A DNA stretch of 64,000 nt, taken from assembly GCF_042186555.1 (NCBI RefSeq), contig NC_133324.1, forward strand, positions 1,496,081 to 1,560,080. The letters are read 5' to 3'. Source of the stretch: Aquarana catesbeiana. Lineage: Eukaryota; Chordata; Amphibia; Anura; Ranidae. This document shows positions 1 to 13,200 of the stretch, piece after piece (within the stretch, counting starts at the first letter, position 1; every line of letters starts with the position of its first letter). The notes under the pieces are model-generated. The model was not told where the DNA came from. It searched no databases and saw only the letters and a program-made list of their open reading frames with translations. The position numbers and the translations under genes are program-made.

Positions 1-3000
1 GTGTATGTATGTTAGGTAGGTAGGTCAGTGTATGTCAGTCAGGTAGGTAGGTCAGTGTATGTCAGTCAGGTAGGTAGGTCAGTGTATGTATGTCAGGTAG
101 GTATGTCAGTGTGTGTCAGTCAGGTAGGTAGGTCAGTGTATGTATGTCAGGTAGGTAGGTCAGTGTATGTCAGTCAGGTAGGTAGGTCAGTGTATGTATG
201 TCAGGTAGGTAGGTCAGTGTATGTATGTCAGGTAGGTAGGTCAGTGTATGTTAGGTAGGTAGGTCAGTGTGTGTCAGTCAGGTAGGTAGGTCAGTGTGTG
301 TCAGTCAGGTAGGTAGGTCAGTGTATGTATGTCAGGTAGGTAGGTCAGTGTATGTCAGGTAGGTAGGTCAGTGTATGTCAGGTAGGTAGGTCAGTGTATG
401 TCAGTCAGGTAGGTAGGTCAGTGTATGTCAGGTAGGTAGGTCAGTGTATGTATGTCAGGTAGGTAGGTCAGTGTATGTCAGTCAGGTAGGTAGGTCAGTG
501 TATGTCAGGTAGGTAGGTCAGTGTATGTCTGTCAGGTAGGTAGGTCAGTGTATGTATGTCAGGTAGGTAGGTCAGTGTGTGTCAGTCAGGTAGGTAGGTC
601 AGTGTATGTCAGTCAGGTAGGTAGGTCAGTGTATGTATGTCAGGTAGGTAGGTCAGTGTATGTCAGTCAGGTAGGTAGGTCAGTGTATGTCAGTCAGGTA
701 GGTAGGTCAGTGTATGTATGTCAGGTAGGTAGGTCAGTGTATGTATGTCAGGTAGGTAGGTCAGTGTATGTCAGGTAGGTAGGTCAGTGTATGTCAGTCA
801 GGTAGGTAGGTCAGTGTATGTCAGTCAGGTAGGTAGGTCAGTGTATGTCAGGTAGGTAGGTCAGTGTATGTATGTCAGGTAGGTAGGTCAGTGTATGTCA
901 GTCAGGTAGGTAGGTCAGTGTATGTCAGGTAGGTAGGTCAGTGTATGTATGTCAGGTAGGTAGGTCAGTGTGTGTCAGTCAGGTAGGTAGGTCAGTGTAT
1001 GTGTGTTAGGTAGGTAGGTCAGTGTATGTATGTCAGGTAGGTAGGTCAGTGTATGTCAGGTAGGTAGGTCAGTGTATGTATGTCAGGTAGGTAGGTCAGT
1101 GTATGTATGTCAGGTAGGTAGGTCAGTGTATGTATGTCAGGTAGGTAGGTCAGTGTGTGTCAGTCAGGTAGGTAGGTCAGTGTGTGTCAGTCAGGTAGGT
1201 AGGTCAGTGTATGTCTGTCAGGTAGGTAGGTCAGTGTATGTATGTCAGGTAGGTAGGTCAGTGTATGTCAGTCAGGTAGGTAGGTCAGTGTATGTATGTC
1301 AGGTAGGTAGGTCAGTGTATGTCAGGTAGGTAGGTAGGTCAGTGTATGTCAGGTAGGTAGGTCAGTGTATGTATGTCAGGTAGGTAGGTCAGTGTGTGTC
1401 AGTCAGGTAGGTAGGTCAGTGTATGTATGTCAGGTAGGTAGGTCAGTGTGTGTCAGTCAGGTAGGTAGGTCAGTGTATGTGTGTCAGGTAGGTAGGTCAG
1501 TGTATGTATGTCAGGTAGGTAGGTCAGTGTATGTCAGGTAGGTAGGTCAGTGTATGTCAGTCAGGTAGTTAGGTCAGTGTATGTATGTCAGGTAGGTAGG
1601 TCAGTGTGTGTCAGTCAGGTAGGTAGGTCAGTGTGTGTCAGTCAGGTAGGTAGGTCAGTGTATGTGTGTCAGGTAGGTCAGTGTATGTCAGTCAGGTAGG
1701 TAGGTCAGTGTATGTCAGTCAGGTAGGTAGGTCAGTGTATGTATGTCAGGTAGGTAGGTCAGTGTATGTCAGTCAGGTAGGTAGGTCAGTGTATGTATGT
1801 CAGGTAGGTAGGTCAGTGTATGTCAGTCAGGTAGGTAGGTCAGTGTATGTCAGTCAGGTAGGTAGGTCAGTGTATGTCAGGTAGGTAGGTCAGTGTATGT
1901 ATGTCAGGTAGGTAGGTCAGTGTGTGTCAGTCAGGTAGGTAGGTCAGTGTATGTGTGTCAGGTAGGTAGGTCAGTGTATGTATGTCAGGTAGGTAGGTCA
2001 GTGTATGTCAGTGTGTGTCAGTCAGGTAGGTAGGTCAGTGTATGTATGTCAGGTAGGTAGGTCAGTGTATGTCAGGTAGGTAGGTCAGTGTGTGTCAGTC
2101 AGGTAGGTAGGTCAGTGTGTGTCAGTCAGGTAGGTAGGTCAGTGTGTGTCAGTCAGGTAGGTAGGTCAGTGTATGTATGTCAGGTAGGTAGGTCAGTGTG
2201 TGTCAGTCAGGTAGGTAGGTCAGTGTATGTATGTCAGGTAGGTAGGTCAGTGTGTGTATGTCAGGTAGGTAGGTCAGTGTATGTCAGGTAGGTAGGTCAG
2301 TGTATGTATGTCAGGTAGGTAGGTCAGTGTGTGTCAGTCAGGTAGGTAGGTCAGTGTATGTATGTCAGGTAGGTAGGTCAGTGTATGTCAGTCAGGTAGG
2401 TAGGTCAGTGTATGTCAGGTAGGTAGGTCAGTGTATGTATGTCAGGTAGGTAGGTCAGTGTGTGTCAGTCAGGTAGGTAGGTCAGTGTATGTCAGGTAGG
2501 TAGGTCAGTGTATGTATGTCAGGTAGGTAGGTCAGTGTGTGTCAGTCAGGTAGGTAGGTCAGTGTATGTATGTCAGGTAGGTAGGTCAGTGTATGTCAGT
2601 CAGGTAGGTAGGTCAGTGTATGTCAGGTAGGTAGGTCAGTGTATGTATGTCAGGTAGGTAGGTCAGTGTGTGTCAGTCAGGTAGGTAGGTCAGTGTATGT
2701 GTGTCAGGTAGGTAGGTCAGTGTATGTATGTCAGGTAGGTAGGTCAGTGTGTGTCAGTCAGGTAGGTAGGTCAGTGTATGTATGTCAAGTAGGTAGGTCA
2801 GTGTATGTATGTCAGGTAGGTAGGTCAGTGTATGTCAGGTAGGTAGGTCAGTGTGTGTCAGTCAGGTAGGTAGGTCAGTGTGTGTCAGGTAGGTAGGTCA
2901 GTGTGTGTCAGTCAGGTAGGTAGGTCAGTGTGTGTCAGTCAGGTAGGTAGGTCAGTGTATGTATGTCAGGTAGGTAGGTCAGTGTGTGTCAGTCAGGTAG

Positions 3001-3960
3001 GTAGGTCAGTGTATGTATGTCAGGTAGGTAGGTCATTGTATGTATGTCAGGTAGGTAGGTCAGTGTATGTCAGTCAGGTAGGTAGGTCAGTGTATGTCAG
3101 GTAGGTAGGTCAGTGTATGTATGTCAGGTAGGTAGGTCAGTGTATGTATGTCAGGTAGGTAGGTCAGTGTATGTATGTCAGTCAGGTAGGTAGGTCAGTG
3201 TATGTCAGGTAGGTAGGTCAGTGTATGTATGTCAGGTAGGTAGGTCAGTGTGTGTCAGTCAGGTAGGTAGGTCAGTGTATGTCAGTGTGTGTCAGTCAGG
3301 TAGGTAGGTCAGTGTATGTCAGTCAGGTAGGTAGGTCAGTGTATGTATGTCAGGTAGGTAGGTCAGTGTATGTATGTCAGGTAGGTAGGTCAGTGTATGT
3401 CAGGTAGGTAGGTCAGTGTGTGTCAGTCAGGTAGGTAGGTCAGTGTGTGTCAGTCAGGTAGGTAGGTCAGTGTGTGTCAGTCAGGTAGGTAGGTCAGTGT
3501 ATGTATGTCAGGTAGGTAGGTCAGTGTGTGTCAGTCAGGTAGGTAGGTCAGTGTATGTATGTCAGGTAGGTAGGTCAGTGTATGTATGTCAGGTAGGTAG
3601 GTCAGTGTATGTCAGTCAGGTAGGTAGGTCAGTGTATGTCAGGTAGGTAGGTCAGTGTATGTATGTCAGGTAGGTAGGTCAGTGTGTGTCAGGTAGGTAG
3701 GTCAGTGTATGTGTGTCAGGTAGGTAGGTCAGTGTATGTATGTCAGGTAGGTAGGTCAGTGTATGTCAGTCAGGTAGGTAGGTCAGTGTATGTCAGTCAG
3801 GTAGGTAGGTCAGTGTATGTATGTCAGGTAGGTAGGTCAGTGTATGTATGTCAGGTAGGTAGGTCAGTGTGTGTCAGTCAGGTAGGTAGGTCAGTGTGTG
3901 TCAGTCAGGTAGGTAGGTCAGTGTATGTATGTCAGGTAGGTAGGTCAGTGTATGTCAGGT
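1..3960 (+). repeat. Left copy of a roughly 3.7 kb array block
   Basis: The order of unit variants here recurs near the other end of the array. Matching landmarks are 521/24066, 1072/24617, 1666/25211 and 2088/25633, all offset by 23,545 bp. The offset then becomes 23,260 bp (2639/25899 and 3684/26944) and 23,233 bp (2880/26113 and 3416/26649), showing small internal gains or losses of repeat units. Rare single-base variants are shared as well, for example the TCATTG variant at about 3034 and 26267. The block is cut by the window edge on the left. Confidence 0.85.
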
Positions 3961-6900
3961 AGGTAGGTCAGTGTATATCAGGTAGGTAGGTCAGTGTGTG
4001 TCAGGTAGGTAGGTCAGTGTGTGTCAGGTAGGTAGGTCAGTGTATATCAGGTAGGTAGGTCAGTGTGTGTCAGGTAGGTAGGTCAGTGTATGTCAGGTAG
4101 GTAGGTCAGTGTATATCAGGTAGGTAGGTCAGTGTGTGTCAGGTAGGTAGGTCAGTGTATGTATGTCAGGTAGGTAGGTCAGTGTATGTCAGGTAGGGAG
4201 GTCAGTGTATGTCAGTCAGGTAGGTAGGTCAGTGTATGTCAGTCAGGTAGGTAGGTCAGTGTATGTATGTCAGGTAGGTAGGTCAGTGTGTGTCAGTCAG
4301 GTAGGTAGGTCAGTGTATGTATGTCAGGTAGGTAGGTCAGTGTATGCATGTCAGGTAGGTAGGTCAGTGTGTGTCAGTCAGGTAGGTAGGTCAGTGTATG
4401 TGTGTCAGGTAGGTAGGTCAGTGTATGTCAGTCAGGTAGGTAGGTCAGTGTATGTCAGTCAGGTAGGTAGGTCAGTGTGTGTCAGTCAGGTAGGTAGGTC
4501 AGTGTATGTCAGGTAGGTAGGTCAGTGTATGTATGTCAGGTAGGTAGGTCAGTGTATGTCAGTCAGGTAGGTAGGTCAGTGTGTGTCAGGTAGGTAGGTC
4601 AGTGTATGTCAGGTAGGTAGGTCAGTGTATGTCAGGTAGGTAGGTCAGTGTATGTATGTCAGGTAGGTAGGTCAGTGTGTGTCAGTCAGGTAGGTAGGTC
4701 AGTGTATGTATGTCAGGTAGGTAGGTCAGTGTGTGTCAGTCAGGTAGGTAGGTCAGTGTATGTATGTCAGGTAGGTAGGTCAGTGTATGTATGTCAGGTA
4801 GGTAGGTCAGTGTATGTCAGTCAGGTAGGTAGGTCAGTGTATGTCAGGTAGGTAGGTCAGTGTATGTATGTCAGGTAGGTAGGTTAGTGTATGTATGTCA
4901 GGTAGGTAGGTCAGTGTGTGCAAGTCAGGTAGGTAGGTCAGTGTATGTCAGTCAGGTAGGTAGGTCAGTGTATGTATGTCAGGTAGGTAGGTCAGTGTAT
5001 GTCAGTCAGGTAGGTAGGTCAGTGTATGTATGTCAGGTAGGTAGGTCAGTGTGTGTCAGTCAGGTAGGTAGGTCAGTGTATGCATGTCAGGTAGGTAGGT
5101 TAGTGTATGTCAGTCAGGTAGGTAGGTCAGTGTATGTCAGTCAGGTAGGTAGGTCAGTGTATGTCAGTCAGGTAGGTAGGTCAGTGTATGTCAGTCAGGT
5201 AGGTAGGTCAGTGTGTGTCAGTCAGGTAGGTAGGTCAGTGTATGTCAGGTAGGTAGGTCAGTGTATGTATGTCAGGTAGGTAGGTCAGTGTATGTCAGGT
5301 AGGTAGGTCAGTGTATGTATGTCAGGTAGGTAGGTCAGTGTATGTCAGTCAGGTAGGTAGGTCAGTGTATGTCAGGTATGTAGGTCAGTGTATGTCAGGT
5401 AGGTAGGTCAGTGTATGTCAGGTAGGTAGGTCAGTGTATGTATGTCAGGTAGGTAGGTCAGTGTGTGTCAGTCAGGTAGGTAGGTCAGTGTATGTATGTC
5501 AGGTAGGTAGGTCAGTGTATGTATGTCAGGTAGGTAGGTCAGTGTATGTATGTCAGGTAGGTAGGTCAGTGTATGTATGTCAGGTAGGTAGGTCAGTGTA
5601 TGTATGTCAGGTAGGTAGGTCAGTGTATGTATGTCAGGTAGGTAGGTCAGTGTATGTATGTCAGGTAGGTAGGTCAGTGTATGTCAGTCAGGTAGGTAGG
5701 TCAGTGTATGTCAGGTAGGTAGGTCAGTGTATGTCAGGTAGGTAGGTCAGTGTATGTATGTCAGGTAGGTAGGTCAGTGTATGTATGTCAGGTAGGTAGG
5801 TTAGTGTATGTATGTCAGGTAGGTAGGTCAGTGTGTGCCAGTCAGGTAGGTAGGTCAGTGTATGTATGTCAGGTAGGTAGGTCAGTGTATGTCAGTCAGG
5901 TAGGTAGGTCAGTGTATGTATGTCAGGTAGGTAGGTCAGTGTATGTCAGTCAGGTAGGTAGGTCAGTGTATGTATGTCAGGTAGGTAGGTTAGTGTATGT
6001 ATGTCAGGTAGGTAGGTCAGTGTATGTCAGTCAGGTAGGTAGGTCAGTGTATGTTAGGTAGGTAGGTCAGTGTGTGCCAGTCAGGTAGGTAGGTCAGTGT
6101 ATGTATGTCAGGTAGGTAGGTCAGTGTGTGTCAGTCAGGTAGGTAGGTCAGTGTATGTATGTCAGGTAGGTAGGTCAGTGTGTGTCAGTCAGGTAGGTAG
6201 GTCAGTGTATGTCAGTCAGGTAGGTAGGTCAGTGTATGTCAGTCAGGTAGGTAGGTCAGTGTATGTCAGTCAGGTAGGTAGGTCAGTGTATGTATGTCAG
6301 GTAGGTAGGTCAGTGTATGTCAGGTAGGTAGGTCAGTGTATGTATGTCAGGTAGGTAGGTCAGTGTGTGTCAGTCAGGTAGGTAGGTCAGTGTATGTCAG
6401 GTAGGTAGGTCAGTGTATGTGTGTCAGTCAGGTAGGTAGGTCAGTGTATGTCAGTCAGGTAGGTAGGTCAGTGTATGTCAGGTAGGTAGGTCAGTGTATG
6501 TATGTCAGGTAGGTAGGTCAGTGTGTGTCAGTCAGGTAGGTAGGTCAGTGTGTGTCAGGTAGGTAGGTCAGTGTATGTGTGTCAGTCAGGTAGGTAGGTC
6601 AGTGTGTGTCAGTCAGGTAGGTAGGTCAGTGTATGTATGTCAGGTAGGTAGGTCAGTGTATGTCAGGTAGGTAGGTCAGTGTATGTGTGTCAGTCAGGTA
6701 GGTAGGTCAGTGTGTGTCAGTCAGGTAGGTAGGTCAGTGTGTGTCAGTCAGGTAGGTAGGTCAGTGTGTGTCAGTCAGGTAGGTAGGTCAGTGTATGTAT
6801 GTCAGGTAGGTCAGTGTATGTCAGGTAGGTAGGTAGGTCAGTGTATGTCAGTCAGGTAGGTAGGTCAGTGTGTGTCAGTCAGGTAGGTAGGTCAGTGTAT

Positions 6901-7241
6901 GTATGTCAGGTAGGTAGGTCAGTGTATGTCAGGTAGGTAGGTCAGTGTATGTCAGTCAGGTAGGTAGGTCAGTGTATGTATGTCAGGTAGGTAGGTCAGT
7001 GTATGCATGTCAGGTAGGTAGGTCAGTGTGTGTCAGTCAGGTAGGTAGGTCAGTGTATGTCAGGTAGGTAGGTCAGTGTATGTGTGTCAGTCAGGTAGGT
7101 AGGTCAGTGTGTGTCAGTCAGGTAGGTAGGTCAGTGTGTGTCAGTCAGGTAGGTAGGTCAGTGTGTGTCAGTCAGGTAGGTAGGTCAGTGTATGTATGTC
7201 AGGTAGGTAGGTCAGTGTATGTCAGGTAGGTAGGTAGGTCA

Positions 7242-10200
7242 GTGTGTGGCAGGTAGGTAGGTCAGTGTATGTCTGTCAGGTAGGTAGGTCAGTGTATGTC
7301 AGTCAGGTAGGTAGGTCAGTGTATGTATGTCAGGTAGGTAGGTCAGTGTATGTCAGTCAGGTAGGTAGGTCAGTGTATGTATGTCAGGTAGGTAGGTCAG
7401 TGTATGTCAGGTAGGTAGGTAGGTCAGTGTATGTCAGGTAGGTAGGTCAGTGTATGTATGTCAGGTAGGTAGGTCAGTGTGTGTCAGTCAGGTAGGTAGG
7501 TCAGTGTATGTCAGTCAGGTAGGTAGGTCAGTGTATGTCAGTCAGGTAGGTAGGTCAGTGTATGTCTGTCAGGTAGGTAGGTCAGTGTATGTCAGTCAGG
7601 TAGGTAGGTCAGTGTATGTATGTCAGGTAGGTAGGTCAGTGTATGTCAGTCAGGTAGGTAGGTCAGTGTATGTCAGGTAGGTAGGTCAGTGTATGTATGT
7701 CAGGTAGGTAGGTCAGTGTATGTGTGTCAGGTAGGTAGGTCAGTGTATGTATGTCAGGTAGGTAGGTCAGTGTATGTCAGGTAGGTAGGTCAGTGTATGT
7801 CAGTCAGGTAGTTAGGTCAGTGTATGTATGTCAGGTAGGTAGGTCAGTGTGTGGCAGGTAGGTAGGTCAGTGTATGTCTGTCAGGTAGGTAGGTCAGTGT
7901 GTGTCAGTCAGGTAGGTAGGTCAGTGTGTGTCAGTCAGGTAGGTAGGTCAGTGTGTGTCAGTCAGGTAGGTAGGTCAGTGTATGTGTGTCAGGTAGGTCA
8001 GTGTATGTCAGGTAGGTAGGTCAGTGTATGTCAGTCAGGTAGGTAGGTCAGTGTATGTGTGTCAGTCAGGTAGGTAGGTCAGTGTATGTCAGTCAGGTAG
8101 GTAGGTCAGTGTATGTATGTCAGGTAGGTAGGTCAGTGTATGTCAGTCAGGTAGGTAGGTCAGTGTATGTATGTCAGGTAGGTAGGTCAGTGTATGTCAG
8201 TCAGGTAGGTAGGTCAGTGTATGTATGTCAGGTAGGTAGGTCAGTGTATGTATGTCAGGTAGGTAGGTCAGTGTATGTATGTCAGGTAGGTAGGTCAGTG
8301 TATGTATGTCAGGTAGGTAGGTCAGTGTATGTCAGTCAGGTAGGTAGGTCAGTGTATGTCAGGTAGGTAGGTCAGTGTATGTCAGGTAGGTAGGTCAGTG
8401 TATGTATGTCAGGTAGGTAGGTTAGTGTATGTATGTCAGGTAGGTAGGTCAGTGTGTGCCAGTCAGGTAGGTAGGTCAGTGTATGTATGTCAGGTAGGTA
8501 GGTCAGTGTATGTCAGTCAGGTAGGTAGGTCAGTGTATGTATGTCAGGTAGGTAGGTCAGTGTATGTCAGTCAGGTAGGTAGGTCAGTGTATGTATGTCA
8601 GGTAGGTAGGTTAGTGTATGTATGTCAGGTAGGTAGGTCAGTGTATGTCAGTCAGGTAGGTAGGTCAGTGTATGTTAGGTAGGTAGGTCAGTGTGTGCCA
8701 GTCAGGTAGGTAGGTCAGTGTATGTCAGTCAGGTAGGTAGGTCAGTGTATGTCAGTCAGGTAGGTAGGTCAGTGTATGTCAGGTAGGTAGGTCAGTGTAT
8801 GTATGTCAGGTAGGTAGGTCAGTGTGTGTCAGTCAGGTAGGTAGGTCAGTGTGTGTCAGGTAGGTAGGTCAGTGTATGTGTGTCAGTCAGGTAGGTAGGT
8901 CAGTGTGTGTCAGTCAGGTAGGTAGGTCAGTGTATGTATGTCAGGTAGGTAGGTCAGTGTATGTCAGGTAGGTAGGTCAGTGTATGTGTGTCAGTCAGGT
9001 AGGTAGGTCAGTGTGTGTCAGTCAGGTAGGTAGGTCAGTGTGTGTCAGTCAGGTAGGTAGGTCAGTGTGTGTCAGTCAGGTAGGTAGGTCAGTGTATGTA
9101 TGTCAGGTAGGTCAGTGTATGTCAGGTAGGTAGGTAGGTCAGTGTATGTCAGTCAGGTAGGTAGGTCAGTGTGTGTCAGTCAGGTAGGTAGGTCAGTGTA
9201 TGTATGTCAGGTAGGTAGGTCAGTGTATGTCAGGTAGGTAGGTCAGTGTATGTCAGTCAGGTAGGAAGGTCAGTGTGTGTCAGTCAGGTAGGTAGGTCAG
9301 TGTATGTATGTCAGGTAGGTAGGTCAGTGTATGCATGTCAGGTAGGTAGGTCAGTGTGTGTCAGTCAGGTAGGTAGGTCAGTGTATGTCAGGTAGGTAGG
9401 TCAGTGTATGTGTGTCAGTCAGGTAGGTAGGTCAGTGTGTGTCAGTCAGGTAGGTAGGTCAGTGTGTGTCAGTCAGGTAGGTAGGTCAGTGTGTGTCAGT
9501 CAGGTAGGTAGGTCAGTGTATGTATGTCAGGTAGGTCAGTGTATGTCAGGTAGGTAGGTAGGTCAGTGTATGTATGTCAGGTAGGTAGGTCAGTGTATGT
9601 CAGGTAGGTAGGTCAGTGTGTGTCAGTCAGGTAGGTAGGTCAGTGTATGTCAGGTAGGTAGGTCAGTGTATGTCAGGTAGGTAGGTAGGTCAGTGTATGT
9701 CAGGTAGGTAGGTCAGTGTATGTCAGTCAGGTAGGTAGGTCAGTGTATGTCAGTCAGGTAGGAAGGTCAGTGTATGTATGTCAGGTAGGTAGGTCAGTGT
9801 GTGTCAGTCAGGTAGGTAGGTCAGTGTATGTCAGTCAGGTAGGTAGGTCAGTGTATGTATGTCAGGTAGGTAGGTCAGTGTATGTATGTCAGGTAGGTAG
9901 GTCAGTGTATGTATGTCAGGTAGGTAGGTCAGTGTATGTCAGTCAGGTAGGTAGGTCAGTGTATGTCAGGTAGGAAGGTCAGTGTGTGTCAGTCAGGTAG
10001 GTAGGTCAGTGTGTGTCAGTCAGGTAGGTAGGTCAGTGTATGTCAGTCAGGTAGGTAGGTCAGTGTATGTGTGTCAGGTAGGTAGGTCAGTGTATGTCAG
10101 GTAGGTAGGTCAGTGTATGTATGTCAGGTAGGTAGGTCAGTGTATGTCAGGTAGGTAGGTCAGTGTATGTATGTCAGGTAGGTAGGTCAGTGTATGTATG

Positions 10201-13200
10201 TCAGGTAGGTAGGTCAGTGTATGTATGTCAGGTAGGTAGGTCAGTGTATGTATGTCAGGTAGGTAGGTCAGTGTGTGTCAGTCAGGTAGGTAGGTCAGTG
10301 TGTGTCAGTCAGGTAGGTAGGTCAGTGTATGTATGTCAGGTAGGTAGGTCAGTGTATGTCAGGTAGGTAGGTAGGTCAGTGTGTGGCAGGTAGGTAGGTC
10401 AGTGTATGTCTGTCAGGTAGGTAGGTCAGTGTATGTCAGTCAGGTAGGTAGGTCAGTGTATGTATGTCAGGTAGGTAGGTCAGTGTATGTCAGTCAGGTA
10501 GGTAGGTCAGTGTATGTATGTCAGGTAGGTAGGTCAGTGTATGTCAGGTAGGTAGGTAGGTCAGTGTATGTCAGGTAGGTAGGTCAGTGTATGTATGTCA
10601 GGTAGGTAGGTCAGTGTGTGTCAGTCAGGTAGGTAGGTCAGTGTATGTCAGTCAGGTAGGTAGGTCAGTGTATGTCAGTCAGGTAGGTAGGTCAGTGTAT
10701 GTCTGTCAGGTAGGTAGGTCAGTGTATGTCAGTCAGGTAGGTAGGTCAGTGTATGTATGTCAGGTAGGTAGGTCAGTGTATGTCAGTCAGGTAGGTAGGT
10801 CAGTGTATGTCAGGTAGGTAGGTCAGTGTATGTATGTCAGGTAGGTAGGTCAGTGTGTGTCAGGTAGGTAGGTCAGTGTATGTGTGTCAGGTAGGTAGGT
10901 CAGTGTATGTATGTCAGGTAGGTAGGTCAGTGTATGTCAGGTAGGTAGGTCAGTGTATGTCAGTCAGGTAGTTAGGTCAGTGTATGTATGTCAGGTAGGT
11001 AGGTCAGTGTGTGGCAGGTAGGTAGGTCAGTGTATGTCTGTCAGGTAGGTAGGTCAGTGTGTGTCAGTCAGGTAGGTAGGTCAGTGTATGTATGTCAGGT
11101 AGGTAGGTCAGTGTATGTCAGGTAGGTAGGTCAGTGTATGTCAGTCAGGTAGGAAGGTCAGTGTGTGTCAGTCAGGTAGGTAGGTCAGTGTATGTATGTC
11201 AGGTAGGTAGGTCAGTGTATGCATGTCAGGTAGGTAGGTCAGTGTGTGTCAGTCAGGTAGGTAGGTCAGTGTATGTCAGGTAGGTAGGTCAGTGTATGTG
11301 TGTCAGTCAGGTAGGTAGGTCAGTGTGTGTCAGTCAGGTAGGTAGGTCAGTGTGTGTCAGTCAGGTAGGTAGGTCAGTGTGTGTCAGTCAGGTAGGTAGG
11401 TCAGTGTATGTATGTCAGGTAGGTCAGTGTATGTCAGGTAGGTAGGTAGGTCAGTGTATGTATGTCAGGTAGGTAGGTCAGTGTATGTCAGGTAGGTAGG
11501 TCAGTGTGTGTCAGTCAGGTAGGTAGGTCAGTGTATGTCAGGTAGGTAGGTCAGTGTATGTCAGGTAGGTAGGTAGGTCAGTGTATGTCAGGTAGGTAGG
11601 TCAGTGTATGTCAGTCAGGTAGGTAGGTCAGTGTATGTCAGTCAGGTAGGAAGGTCAGTGTATGTATGTCAGGTAGGTAGGTCAGTGTATGTATGTCAGG
11701 TAGGTAGGTCAGTGTATGTATGTCAGGTAGGTAGGTCAGTGTATGTCAGTCAGGTAGGTAGGTCAGTGTATGTCAGGTAGGAAGGTCAGTGTGTGTCAGT
11801 CAGGTAGGTAGGTCAGTGTGTGTCAGTCAGGTAGGTAGGTCAGTGTATGTCAGTCAGGTAGGTAGGTCAGTGTATGTGTGTCAGGTAGGTAGGTCAGTGT
11901 ATGTCAGGTAGGTAGGTCAGTGTATGTATGTCAGGTAGGTAGGTCAGTGTATGTCAGGTAGGTAGGTCAGTGTATGTATGTCAGGTAGGTAGGTCAGTGT
12001 ATGTATGTCAGGTAGGTAGGTCAGTGTATGTATGTCAGGTAGGTAGGTCAGTGTATGTATGTCAGGTAGGTAGGTCAGTGTGTGTCAGTCAGGTAGGTAG
12101 GTCAGTGTGTGTCAGTCAGGTAGGTAGGTCAGTGTATGTATGTCAGGTAGGTAGGTCAGTGTATGTCAGGTAGGTAGGTAGGTCAGTGTGTGGCAGGTAG
12201 GTAGGTCAGTGTATGTCTGTCAGGTAGGTAGGTCAGTGTATGTCAGTCAGGTAGGTAGGTCAGTGTATGTATGTCAGGTAGGTAGGTCAGTGTATGTCAG
12301 TCAGGTAGGTAGGTCAGTGTATGTATGTCAGGTAGGTAGGTCAGTGTATGTCAGGTAGGTAGGTAGGTCAGTGTATGTCAGGTAGGTAGGTCAGTGTATG
12401 TATGTCAGGTAGGTAGGTCAGTGTGTGTCAGTCAGGTAGGTAGGTCAGTGTATGTCAGTCAGGTAGGTAGGTCAGTGTATGTCAGTCAGGTAGGTAGGTC
12501 AGTGTATGTCTGTCAGGTAGGTAGGTCAGTGTATGTCAGTCAGGTAGGTAGGTCAGTGTATGTATGTCAGGTAGGTAGGTCAGTGTATGTCAGTCAGGTA
12601 GGTAGGTCAGTGTATGTCAGGTAGGTAGGTCAGTGTATGTATGTCAGGTAGGTAGGTCAGTGTGTGTCAGGTAGGTAGGTCAGTGTATGTGTGTCAGGTA
12701 GGTAGGTCAGTGTATGTATGTCAGGTAGGTAGGTCAGTGTATGTCAGGTAGGTAGGTCAGTGTATGTCAGTCAGGTAGTTAGGTCAGTGTATGTATGTCA
12801 GGTAGGTAGGTCAGTGTGTGGCAGGTAGGTAGGTCAGTGTATGTCTGTCAGGTAGGTAGGTCAGTGTGTGTCAGTCAGGTAGGTAGGTCAGTGTGTGTCA
12901 GTCAGGTAGGTAGGTCAGTGTATGTGTGTCAGGTAGGTAGGTCAGTGTATGTCAGGTAGGTAGGTCAGTGTATGTCAGTCAGGTAGGTAGGTCAGTGTAT
13001 GTATGTCAGGTAGGTAGGTCAGTGTATGTCAGGTAGGTAGGTCAGTGTATGTCAGTCAGGTAGGTAGGTCAGTGTATGTCAGTCAGGTAGGTAGGTCAGT
13101 GTATGTGTGTCAGGTAGGTAGGTCAGTGTATGTCAGGTAGGTAGGTCAGTGTATGTCAGTCAGGTAGGTAGGTCAGTGTATGTATGTCAGGTAGGTAGGT